Assembly (NCBI RefSeq): GCF_041146795.1
Contig: NC_135177.1
Span: 37,965,060-38,029,059 of the forward strand
Source: Maylandia zebra
Lineage: Eukaryota > Chordata > Actinopteri > Cichliformes > Cichlidae
Length of the DNA: 64,000 nt
Direction: 5' to 3'
The stretch's first letter is position 1. The number at the start of each line of letters is the position of its first letter. The translations under genes and the position numbers were made by a program. Shown here in pieces: positions 22,101 to 29,965 of this stretch. The notes under the pieces were generated by a model that was not told the origin of the DNA, made no database searches, and saw only the letters and a list, made by a program, of their open reading frames with translations.

Positions 22101-24577
22101 CCGCAGAAGTAGACAGGAAGTCCCGCTAAAGGGACTTCAGTCAGACTGAGACCAGAAACCCATCAGGACGGAAGGACTGAGCTCAGAGATCAGCTGAGCA
22201 GGAGGAACACCTCGTCAGAGACTTCTGTCCAATCAGAGGAGCCGCCCCCTGCTGGATATCACAGTATATGTTCATAAACCTTCAAATTTATTTGGTTTAA
22301 ATTAGAGATGGACTGATCCGATATTACCTATCAGTATCGGTCCGATACTGACCTAAATTACTGGATCGGATAACGGAGAGAAATAAAAAATGTAATTCGA
22401 TCCATTAAATATCAGAAAAGCACCTCACAAAACTTGCAATACAGCGTAACTCAGCTCATAACCGTAGCACGTGGGAGCAGTGTGGTCACGTGATCGAGCG
22501 GCTTTGTGTATTTGTAGCCTCGCTACCAAACCAGCATTTCATCCCCGAGAGAAGTAAGTTCATCTCTGAATGTTTGTAAAGCATTCCAGCGTTAAGCTTA
22601 ACAACTGATATATATGGAGCGACTGCCTCCCCCTCCCTCTCCTGTTGCTGCTTCAATCATGATCAATGATCAGCTGATCATCTCTCTTGTTTGTTTTTGG
22701 CCCACTTTGCAGCAGAAAGAGGAAACCAGCGGCTGAACAACAGCAGCACGTTTAAGCTTGATCAGCTGTTGTTAGAATTTATTTATTATTACTTTCTACT
22801 CGAGGATCCTTTTCTACGCAGCTGACGGCTGGTAACTGTGCAGGGGCGGATCTAGCAAAGTTTAGCCAGGGGGGCCGATAGGGCATTAACAGGGAAGAGG
22901 GGGCACAAAGACATACTTTTCTTTCTTATTCTCATTTAAAATGTCGGCTTTTAATAAATAATTATCTGAATCTTACAACCAAAGTTTGAATCTGATGTAA
23001 AATGTATAGAAGTCCATTACTGTATATAGTAACTATTAAGTCTAATATACCCTAGTAAGCTGTAGTACTTTTTCCTTTGGGAACCATCTGTGCAGTCTGC
23101 AGTTTTGTTGAAGAAAGATGTTGAATCTATTTAATTATTCTTGAAAAATAATTTATTTCTGTGCATTTTTTTCCACCCTGCATCAAATTAAAGTTGATTA
23201 CATCGATTAAGCATCATGAGGTGGAGGGTGGGAGGTTCCCTATTTTTTTTTTTTTTTTGCTGGGAGTTTGCAGCCCTATTAGTTAGGTTGCTTAATATTT
23301 CTGCTAAGTTCTCTTTAAAATACCAGAACAGGGAGGATGGAGCAGGTTTAAGTTTATTAGATTGATCAGTTTTGCTGAACTGTGAAATATTTTGGGTGCA
23401 GTGTATTTTTTGCATACAGGTATAACAGAATAGCTTTAGTGTTTTGTTTATTTAAACTTGAGTATGAACTTATACAAAATGCAGTAAGATATTAAAAAAA
23501 CAGTTTTATTGATTAAAAACACTATATCGGATTCATATCGGTATCAGCCGATATCCAAATTTATGATATCAGTATCGGACATAAAAAAGTGGTATCGTGC
23601 CATCTCTACTTTAAATCAGATGTCATGAAACAAGAAGAAGAAAAGACAGAAGGAAACTTTATTTTCCCGTGTTCAGAGCCCGTCACCGTCTGAGCGCGCC
23701 CGATCAAGGCACGATGCTTGCCGTCAGCGTGCCGGACGTGACCCTGCTATTTTACTGCAGAAAACTGAGCCGACTGAGCATGCTCACTCTTCACTTCTTC
23801 ACCCTTACTAATCTGAACAGAGGTCACCTGAACATAGACCGCCAGGTGTGAAGTGAAGCTTCCTCTGAGCGATGGCAAAGATAAAAGGGAAGAAATGCGA
23901 TCGAATTTTAAATCAGATGTCATAAAAATATAAAAACAGACAACAACACCTAAAAATCTGCCTGTGTGTTGATGGTGTTGTCATGGTAATCTGAAATCCC
24001 GGCCACATGATGAAAACAAAAACGCTGAACTCAAACCAACTCTGGAAGCTAAAAAACCCTCAAATAATTTATTTAAATAAAAACTAATAAAAAATAGAAA
24101 CCTATAAAGTCTGCAGCTCTGAGTGCTCTTACATTTAGTTTTTAATTTTACGAGTCATCAGCGCCGTGTCTACAGCAGCTACAGGCAGGCCAGCACAAGC
24201 ACATTAACTTTAAACTTTAACTTTAAACTCGTTGTCTCTGCAAGGAGAAAGAGCGCCACCTACTGGAAAGCCTGGGAGTTCCTGTCAAAGAAGAATTCGT
24301 TCTCCAGGAAGTCGGCATCGTCGCAGAGCTCCAGCGCCGAGTCTCGGCTGCAGCAGGCCAGTTTCCCCAGCCGGGTCTCCGGGTAGGACGCCAGCAGATC
24401 CTGCGACAGCATGTAGCGACTCCCGCCAACGTTGATGATGAAGAAGTTGAGTGTGTCGCTGACGCAGGACGCCGTCCGCTCGCTGAGGAAAACGCTTGAC
24501 TCCAAAGAGACCAGGGAGGCGGTGTCGCCACACACCTCCGACCCCAGACCAGCCATCGAACTGGAGAAGACGCTCAT
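15428..24577 (-). CDS. kcnv1: kcnv1: voltage-gated K+ channel modifier Kv8.1
   Basis: Three coding exons join in frame: 24577-24264, 21636-20969 and 15939-15428 (1494 bases, 497 residues; human KCNV1 is about 500). All junctions are GT-AG. In order the protein has a T1 tetramerisation domain (about residues 40-150), S1-S3, an S4 helix with regularly spaced Arg/Lys ([12 protein letters not shown]), S5, the filter T-V-G-Y-G-D, S6, and a C terminus ending [12 protein letters not shown], close to the mammalian Kv8.1 end. In S6 the usual P-x-P hinge is replaced by P-I-A, as expected for an electrically silent subunit. Kv8.1 forms no channel alone. It co-assembles with Kv2 subunits in neuronal membranes, where it lowers current and shifts inactivation. 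Introns of 2.6 and 5.0 kb are full of transposons. The start codon was chosen because it gives an N terminus of the expected length. Confidence 0.96.
16030..16170. repeat. Dispersed repeat, family A copy 6 (inverted), kcnv1 intron 2
   Basis: Reverse complement of family A, containing 'ttcttcctgttccaagcgag' and the 'ctgtcgccaaagt' block. It lies about 90 bases inside intron 2 from exon 3. Confidence 0.75.
16205..16482. repeat. Common teleost repeat ('atccatccattcgctcccgc' type)
   Basis: Starts with 'catccatccattcgctcccg' and runs through 'gtcgccagtctgtcacagtg' to 'gaatgtgcaaactcc'. This is a very abundant teleost repeat whose parent element is uncertain. A short fragment lies at 38548-38636. 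The 3' edge abuts a TA-rich array that marks the tail of the R4/Dong-like LINE. Confidence 0.7.
16484..17444 (-). mobile_element. R4/Dong-like LINE, 3' part
   Basis: The 3' part of a non-LTR retrotransposon of the restriction-like-endonuclease type, lying in kcnv1 intron 2 on the same strand as the gene. The 3' end is a T-rich stretch running into a TA array (16484-16537). The 5' side stops abruptly at a second TA array at 17444. Dong/R4 elements are known to favour TAA/TA-type simple repeats, which fits a TA array at both ends. The upstream reverse transcriptase is absent, so this copy is 5'-truncated. Confidence 0.8.
16597..17409 (-). CDS. R4/Dong-like LINE ORF: zinc knuckle and restriction-like endonuclease
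   Basis: 270 residues from the first ATG. The frame is also open upstream to the TA array ([12 protein letters not shown] precedes the ATG), so that methionine is internal. The C-R-L-C-x7-H-x4-C knuckle is at about residues 137-154. After it comes the endonuclease core Q-P-D-I-V-V-V-D followed by V-V-I-D-V-A, a P-D...D pattern of the PD-(D/E)XK fold that nicks target DNA. It ends L-K-L-P-G-L-W. The long intact frame suggests a recent insertion, but with no reverse transcriptase it is not autonomous. It is not a host gene. Confidence 0.82.
   Translation of the reverse strand: MAPTDRVLSEYLRQQKPKKEEGDEEPPWKDRPLHGMYHRQIEEVADIQKSYQWLDKAGLKDSTEALIMAAQEQALSTRSIEAGVYHTRQDPRCRLCKDAPETIQHITAGCKMLAGKAYMERHNQVAGIVYRNICAEYNLEVPRSKWEMPPRVVENDRAKILWDFQIQTDKMVVANQPDIVVVDKQKKTAVVIDVAVPNDSNIRKKEHERMWRVKVTVVPVVIGALGAVTPKLGEWLQQIPGTTSEISVQKSAVLGTAKILRRTLKLPGLW
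17445..17531. repeat. (TA)n microsatellite between two transposons
   Basis: A TA run of about 75 bases plus degenerate edge. It bounds the LINE on its left and received the Tc1 insertion on its right. Confidence 0.95.
17532..19136 (+). mobile_element. Tc1/mariner element, Passport-like
   Basis: A complete 1605-bp element starts and ends with 'cagtggggcaaaaaagtatt' in inverted orientation and is flanked by the TA duplication at 17530-17531 and 19137-19138. The inverted repeats are long (about 205 bases each). Each holds a second, inner 'aagtattt'-type site ('aaaataagtatttggtca' at about 17714-17731 and its partner at about 18941-18958), i.e. the IR/DR layout of fish Tc1 elements. It inserted into a TA microsatellite in kcnv1 intron 2, opposite to the gene. 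The ends look intact. The transposase carries a frameshift. Confidence 0.93.
17897..18920 (+). pseudogene. Passport-like Tc1 transposase with one frameshift
   Basis: The natural start is M-A-K-T-K-E-L-S-K at 17897. The frame matches Tc1 transposase up to G-K-Q-L-G-V-K-K, where a run of seven A's (17999-18005) shifts it. The correct frame resumes as G-A-I-I-R-K-W-K and stays open to 18920. One extra base in that homopolymer accounts for the break. Paired helix-turn-helix DNA-binding domains come first, then the catalytic D-D-E triad: W-S-D-E-T-K, the D of H-D-N-D-P-K-H-T, and the E of [11 protein letters not shown]. As written, the protein would end early. A sequencing or assembly error in the A-run is the main alternative. 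Confidence 0.88.
19142..19245. repeat. TA-rich array with a palindrome
   Basis: Continuation of the TA microsatellite on the far side of the Tc1 element. At about 19184-19243 two arms reading 'atatttttaccatatat' and its reverse complement form a long AT-rich hairpin. Confidence 0.85.
20080..20500 (-). mobile_element. Decayed LINE reverse transcriptase fragment
   Basis: Read on the minus strand, short in-frame pieces survive: F-L-F-A-D-D-V (catalytic motif) near 20380 and [11 protein letters not shown] near 20190. The E-F-K-Y-L-G-S block is typical of the region after the catalytic site in fish LINE reverse transcriptases. Stops and frameshifts are frequent. It is an old relic in kcnv1 intron 2. 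The 19246-20079 stretch before it holds nothing I recognise. Confidence 0.6.
20755..20948. repeat. Dispersed repeat, family A copy 7, beside a kcnv1 splice site
   Basis: Same orientation as copy 1, from 'aacccagcaatcatatgacc' to 'gagacagaggttaata'. It ends about 20 bases from the exon 2 splice donor (20968-20967 on the minus strand), so it forms the first part of intron 2. Confidence 0.85.
20969..21636 (-). CDS. kcnv1: kcnv1 coding exon 2 (T1 end, S1-S4)
   Basis: Encodes residues 105-327. It begins with the base completing a Gln codon, then [15 protein letters not shown] of the T1 domain. It continues through the [11 protein letters not shown] linker, an acidic linker, S1 ([10 protein letters not shown]), S2, S3 ([10 protein letters not shown]) and S4 ([15 protein letters not shown]). 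Donor 'aca g|gtaaaa' and acceptor 'ccacag|g' on the minus strand. Confidence 0.96.
21798..22257. mobile_element. Candidate MITE in kcnv1 intron 1
   Basis: The ends are inverted: 'cagcagggggcgactcctct' at 21799 against 'gagccgccccctgctg' ending at 22256, with the repeat extending inward through 'gattggacagaagtct'. No open frame. No clear target duplication was fixed. Confidence 0.5.
22303..23608. mobile_element. Non-autonomous hAT element, copy 1 (kcnv1 intron 1)
   Basis: Begins 'tagagatggactgatccgat' and ends '...gtgccatctcta', so the termini are inverted over about 9 bases, with further 'gtatcgg'-rich sub-terminal sequence. It is flanked by GTTTAAAT at 22295-22302 and CTTTAAAT at 23609-23616, an 8-bp duplication with one mismatch as expected for hAT. 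A second copy at 53913-55265 is closely similar along its length. No transposase frame survives. An internal segment (about 22840-23050) is shared with an element that has different ends (58823-59038). Confidence 0.82.
23609..24263. other. kcnv1 intron 1, remaining sequence
   Basis: Single-copy-looking intron sequence with no recognised element. It ends at the exon 1 donor, which reads 'ttcca|gtaggt' on the minus strand. Confidence 0.5.
24264..24577 (-). CDS. kcnv1: kcnv1 coding exon 1 (start and T1 domain)
   Basis: Encodes residues 1-104 plus two bases of the next codon. After a Ser-rich N terminus the T1 domain starts at [15 protein letters not shown]. It then has [15 protein letters not shown] and [12 protein letters not shown], all hallmark blocks of Kv T1 domains. 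An in-frame ATG eight codons downstream is the only competing start. Confidence 0.95.
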
Positions 24578-25495
24578 GGTGGAGGAGGAGCTGGAGGAGC
24601 ACAGGGGTGAGAAGACAGCATTTGGCCAACAGGGGGCACACTGACATGCATACAGCGGCCTGGTTGTTGTTTACGCTTAAATCCTCAACAACACTGCTGA
24701 CTGGTGGAATCGGCTCCTGTCAGGAAGCATTGACGTGTTTATGAGTAGAAACTGCTGAATAAACATGAGCAACTTTAATCCTGCTGCTGGAGCATCGAGA
24801 GAGGATGTGATTGTTAAAGAAAGCAGCGAGTCAGTCCCCAAAAACCTTTCTCTGTACCCGTAAACACCCAATTACTCTTTTGTTACTAAGAACGGAGAGC
24901 AGGAGCTGGAAGAAAGGAACGAGACGTGTCGCTGTATGCAGATGAGACTCTGTTATGTGTTGAGGGGAGGATGCTAAGTACGTGCGCCGGCAGCATGGAC
25001 GAATCAGAGAGAAGAGAATCAGGCTGAAAGCATGAAGCAGATCTGCGCTGTATGGAAATATCGCAGCGAGCAGTCCTAAGTAATCTGATGAATCTCTTCC
25101 TGTCACCATTCATTCCTTTTTCTGTGGTGTCTCTGTCCAAATTTGTCATTCTTACTCTGAATGTTCCACGAGGAGAGAGCGAGGTGCTGTCCACCACCTG
25201 AAAGCGCTGCTGGGTGTGGTTGGCTCAGACGTGTGAATCACTAATGAAGCGTCCCAGTGGACTCTCTGATGTGTGGACGTAAACTCACTTCCTGTTTGAC
25301 AGTATTGGCTGTGAAGCCTGAGAACAGCAGGGGGTCGAGTGTCGACACATTTTAACAACAAATGTATAGATAACCCCCCCCCCCCCTCCTAAAATGGTTT
25401 GTTCCAGCTCTCCCCTGCTCTGGCTCCAGCACCGTTGCTGCCAGAGCGATGGTGGCTGAGACGCAGCGGAGCGGAGGTGTTAGTGCCTGCCTCAA
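24578..25495. other. Region upstream of kcnv1
   Basis: The kcnv1 5' UTR and promoter should lie at the start of this stretch on the minus strand, but I see no clear TATA box or CpG-rich core. There is a poly-C run at about 25373-25387. No other gene is seen. Confidence 0.45.
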
Positions 25496-25829
25496 CCCTT
25501 AGATGCACATGTGGGGTCAAAAATGACCCCACAGGTTGTTTTTCTTCGAAATCTTTAAAATGCAAAGTTGTAATATATTCATATTCCAGGTATTCCTCAT
25601 AAAATATGTGTGTAACATGAGGCCATTTGCATTTTTTTTCATTAATTTATAAAAAATGCAGTTTTTGTATCACTACCCCACTCTTCCACAAGTGGGGTCA
25701 GAAATGACCCCAAGCAGTTCCTCTGGAATCTTCTATGAAACTTTCATTCCTAGCATCTCTGACTGACCCACTTACACTTCTGATGGATCAAGAATTAATT
25801 TTTACACAGTAACATACATGATTTATAGT

Positions 25830-26096
25830 CAGGGCTGCACATAAGTGGTCTGCAGGTGCACATTCGCTGTCAAAATAAAAGTATTCAGAGAATACGCGCT
25901 TCTTTTGCGGTGGAGGAACACCAAAGTAATTGCTTACGGAGCTTGCTTCTTCGACATCTTTAAGAGTTCTGAACAAATGTCTGTCCTCCTCCAGAACATC
26001 TAATGTACGCAAACGAGCATCCCAACTTCTTATCTGGTGCGTGTCTTTTATTTTGACAGCGAATGTGCACCTGTGGACCATTTATGTGCAGCCCTG
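25830..26096. mobile_element. hAT-type MITE inside the piggyBac element
   Basis: A 267-bp element with near-perfect inverted repeats of about 50 bases, starting 'cagggctgcacataagtggt' and ending 'atgtgcagccctg'. It is flanked on both sides by an identical 8-bp duplication, TTTATAGT (25822-25829 and 26097-26104). No coding capacity. Confidence 0.9.
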
Positions 26097-26160
26097 TTTA
26101 TAGTTTCCTGTGCATTTCAAACATTGTCCTTTCTGATGTTTTTTTTTTAATATCTAAAGT

Positions 26161-27130
26161 AACACGGCCGCTATGAGGCCAGCTAGGATCCCTGTGGCTC
26201 TACAAATGATCCAGGACGGATGGGATGAAGAGCCCGTCAGAGGCATTGACTCAGAATCTGACATCTAAGATATAGAGGACCCAGAGTATTGTCCCCCCCC
26301 CCCCCCCCCCCCCCCCCTTCCCCACTGAACAAGCCAGTCAGACACAGAATGAGCCCCTCTTACTGCTCTAGCCACAATATTCTGAATTAGTCAGCCAGGG
26401 CTTGCACCTGGGTCTACTACTGTCTCCCCAGTAAATGCATGGAAGATGTTCATGTCTGATAATATAATAGAAGAGGTGCTGACATGCACAAACATGGAGG
26501 CACGAAGAGTCGCCACAGACAGGGGAAAAGAGTGGAAAAATGTAATCAAACATAAGCTCCTGGCCTTCATTTGATTGACCATCCTTGCAGGAAGTGAGAC
26601 GAACTGGGATGTACCAGTCGGTGTGCTTTTTGGGAGTCCTCTGCATAACCCATTGTACAAGGCCACTATGTCAATTCAAAGATTTAAAGATATTTGCCCG
26701 TCTTGCACTTTGATGACAAGAGGACCAGAGCCTACCGACTGAAAACAAACCACGTGGCAGCTTTCAGCTACATATGGGGCCTGTTCCTGGTCAACTGCAG
26801 GCAGAAATTCATCCTCAGTGACTGTGTTACAGTGGATGAACAACTTGTGCCTTTCAGAGGGAAGACCGAGCTCCTGCAGTATATGCAGAGCAAGCATACA
26901 AAAGTGATACAAGTGATACAAAAACTGCAATTTCTTAAAATTAATGAAAAAATAAATAAAAATGCAAAGTGCCTCATGTCACAAACATGTTTTATGAGGA
27001 ACACCTCAAATATGAAAATATTACAACTCTTTGTTTTAAAGATTTGGAAGAATAACAACTGCGTTTATAGCAAAATGCATTGTTTCTATTTGGGGTCATT
27101 TTTGACCCCACTCGTGGAAGAGTGTAGGTA
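26161..27130 (+). pseudogene. piggyBac transposase remnant
   Basis: Pieces of a piggyBac-type (DDE_Tnp_1_7) transposase in several frames: an acidic N-terminal segment near 26220-26290, then V-N-A-W-K-M-F and N-W-D-V-P-V-G-V-L-F-G, F-D-D-K-R-T-R-A-Y-R-L-K-T-N-H-V at 26705, and V-D-E-Q-L-V-P-F-R-G at about 26833. The last contains one of the conserved catalytic aspartates. In-frame stops and shifts separate these, and the C-terminal half with its cysteine-rich finger is missing. Confidence 0.8.
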
Positions 27131-27138
27131 CTGGTAGG

Positions 27139-27318
27139 ATGTCTGTGAAGGTTCTCAGTCATCCAGGTCATCGTGGTCAAAGGAGCTTGCAAAGAAAAGC
27201 GTCTGGACTTCTTTAAGTTGCTTGAAGACGTTTCACCTCTCATCCGAGAAGCTTCTTCAGTTCTAAGGTCAAATGGTGGAGAGTCCCAGATATAAACCTA
27301 GTGGGAGTGACCCCCCAC
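27139..27318 (-). mobile_element. Penelope-like 3' tail inserted into piggyBac
   Basis: Matches the 3' terminal region of the Penelope-like elements at 41640 and 44707, from 'tctgtgaaggttctcagtca' through 'gacgtttcacctctcatccg'. It sits between near-identical flanks containing 'gtactggtagg', a probable target duplication of the piggyBac sub-terminal sequence. It is a short 5'-truncated copy. Confidence 0.8.
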
Positions 27319-27675
27319 AGAGGTAGAGTACTGGTAGGTTGTGCATCCAAGGGTTAAAACAGGACATATTAGCTGCATTTAACCTTCAGTTGCTCTTTAT
27401 ATAGTTGGTAGGAGTCAGAACATGTTTCTTTTTAGCTGAAAAACAGGTAACCTGCAGTGTTGGAAACATGTTTTCTTACAATGTTTGCTGCCCTACAATC
27501 CGTCCTGCTCTGTAGTAAAATCAGCGACATTTGACCGTCCTGTTGCTCCCATTGAAATGTATACAGCCTGTTTAAAACCTAAAACTTAAAATTGTCTGCA
27601 GCCTGCTGTTGTTACCACTGTCCTGTTTGAAATGGGTACTAACTGACTGGATGCCCATTAACCTTATAACTCCTG

Positions 27676-27750
<75 letters not shown>
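27676..27750. repeat. (TG)n microsatellite
   Basis: Uninterrupted TG run of about 75 bases. Open frames that cross it are artefacts. Confidence 0.97.
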
Positions 27751-27751
<1 letters not shown>

Positions 27752-27754
<3 letters not shown>

Positions 27755-27887
27755 GGGGCCACCCTGGGGCGCACACATGTCAGTGCGCCCCAGGGTGGCT
27801 GTGGCTACAATGTAGCTTGCCAGCATCAGTGTATGAATGTGTGGATGACTACTAAAGCGCTATACAAATACAGGCCATTTACCATTG
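27752..27887 (+). mobile_element. SINE family C tail
   Basis: Ends with 'aagcgctatacaaatacagg' and 'ccatttaccatt', the 3' end of SINE C as seen at 47020-47057. The 5' side is replaced by an unrelated palindromic 'gcgccccagggtggc' block. Confidence 0.65.
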
Positions 27888-29965
27888 TTTTTGTGCAGAC
27901 AGCCAGGTTCATAATGGATATAAGGAAGTTTTTTTTCAAAAAAAAGAGCCACATTCAGGTAAAAGTGTAAAATCAAATGATCCCTCAATCAAGAATAATG
28001 TTGGATCTGTTTCAATATTTATATCTTTTATTAGATGTTCGTGTGGTTTGGTTATTTTCCTTTTGGTTGAAACTAAACTGAGAGAGGAGTATTTTTAGTA
28101 TTTTTTCATATTAATGTAATTTTTCATCTAGTTGAATCTATTTGTGTTCGATTGTCAGTCCAAAGAGGGAGAGAGGAAAGAGGGAACGTGAGGAGAAAGT
28201 ACAAGGTCAGGAAGAACCAGGTAAGCAAACAGACAGGGAGCAGTGACAGGCAGAAACTGTGAAACTGACAAAGAGAAAAACCTGATTTTACTCACAGTCT
28301 GGAAGTTGTGTCCTCCCTGTATTAAAGCTACTAAACAGAATCTGCTAAACAAACTGGGCTGAAACACTTTGAGCCTCTTTAACAACATCCCAACATAACA
28401 TTATCATTGATCGGGGAGATTAAAATTAATGATATATTTGTATGTGGTTCAGCCACAGCTCTGCTAAAACCTCAGCCAGTAACAGGTCGGCCAACCTTTG
28501 GACCGTCCAGTTGTCTGTATGACTGCTGCAGTACGTGCATCACATGTGCTCACTATCAGAAAGAGCCAAACAGCCCTGGTGGAGCGAGCAGCTGTAAAGA
28601 GAAGCAGATGCTCTGTTTCTAAAAATGTTTTAAGCTTGTTTCAAAGATTCTGTACAGCAGCTTTAAATGTTTTCCAAAAGCACACACACACTTATCAATG
28701 TTTCTCACACTTTTTACAGTGTGGACCACCTGATAAAAGGTCAAGCTGTCCCAAGCACCACTATGAAAGCATGAAAGTCATAAATCTTACAACACAAAAT
28801 TAGTCTTATTAAATTAGTAAAATTAGCATCTGCAGTAAAGATTTTTATTTGTAATAATTTATTCTGTTTTGGGAGCGTTTTTTATGTATCTGTATTATAT
28901 TATACACACACATTAAAAGTGAATCTTTGTCCAAAAAACGCAGTCAGTTTACTTTTTACTATGAGCATCATTCATTATTCTCCCAGTAACTAAGGTTAGC
29001 ATATATATTTTTCTATTCCAATCCATTCTTCTTTAGCAGCATTTAAATAACCTTTATCAGATTTGATGGTTTTGTTACAGACTTTTCAAAAAAGTGTTTT
29101 GCTTTTCTTTCACAGATGTGGGATTAAATTGTGTTCAAATGTACAAAACAGTGATGTCATGTTTTGTGACGAGGACCCAGGCACAGAGGGACTTGATGAA
29201 TTTAAGAATCTTATGATTTATCTTGCCTGGCTGGGCAGCTCTCACCCCCAAAGCTCTAATGCTTGAATCGCCCCTGACCTGTTTACAGGAAGACGATGAC
29301 GGTGATGATGAAGATGATCAAACCAGCAGCAGAACATGAAACATTTCCCTCCGGGACTTGAGGAGAACACAAACACACCTCAGTTTACACCCCCCACCCC
29401 CACCCCCCAGGTTAAAGTGACAGTTTGGGTCTTTTATTAAAAGCTTAAAATCTTCGTTTAAGCAAAGAGTCGATGACTCCGTTTGGAGAGAGTCTTTGCA
29501 TCAGCTGCAGATTACAGACGTGTCCTAAAACACATGCACAGAAATGACAGGTCACAGTTTTCAGACCACCTGAGAGCTGCTTCAGTGAAAACACCTCAGC
29601 TGACGGACTCACCTGCTCCAAATGAAGATAGCTCCACGTCCTCACATGCTGACAGCAGAGAGAAAGTCCAGCTGGTGTCAGAGACGAGGAGGTGTTCAGA
29701 GAGGAGGTCTGTAGCAGGAGGACCTGGCGCTCCCTCCAGCTCTCTGCTCTCTCTGATTCGCGGTGTGCTTTTAAAACTGAGGATGTAGGTATGGAGGCCG
29801 CTTAGTGACACACTGCAGTATGAGGTGGCAAACAAGCAGCACCCTGAGAGCAGCGGTGCAGACGTGTGAGGGTGCATGAAGATGAATAAAGCAAGTACTG
29901 ATATTCCAGTCATGACTGATATCACATCTTCAGCATCAGTGTTAAAGTGATGTTGGTCATCACAG
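27888..29965. other. Intergenic stretch, nothing firm
   Basis: No gene recognised. A sequence ending at about 29275 in 'tgaatcgcccctg' resembles the right terminus of a hAT element, but no matching left end was found. Short simple-sequence tracts lie near 28684 and 29395. Confidence 0.45.

Larger units (their letters stand above)
25496..27353 (+). mobile_element. Decayed piggyBac element with insertions
   Basis: Terminal inverted repeats CCCTTAGATGCAC (25496) and GTGCATCCAAGGG (ending 27353) differ at one position. The right flank is TTAA (27354-27357), the piggyBac target. The left flank is TCAA (25492-25495), one mutation away. Sub-terminal palindromic blocks around 'ggggtcatttttgacccc' occur near both ends. 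The interior holds transposase remnants, a hAT MITE (25830-26096), a poly-C tract (about 26293-26326) and a Penelope tail (27139-27318). It cannot encode a working transposase. Confidence 0.85.
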
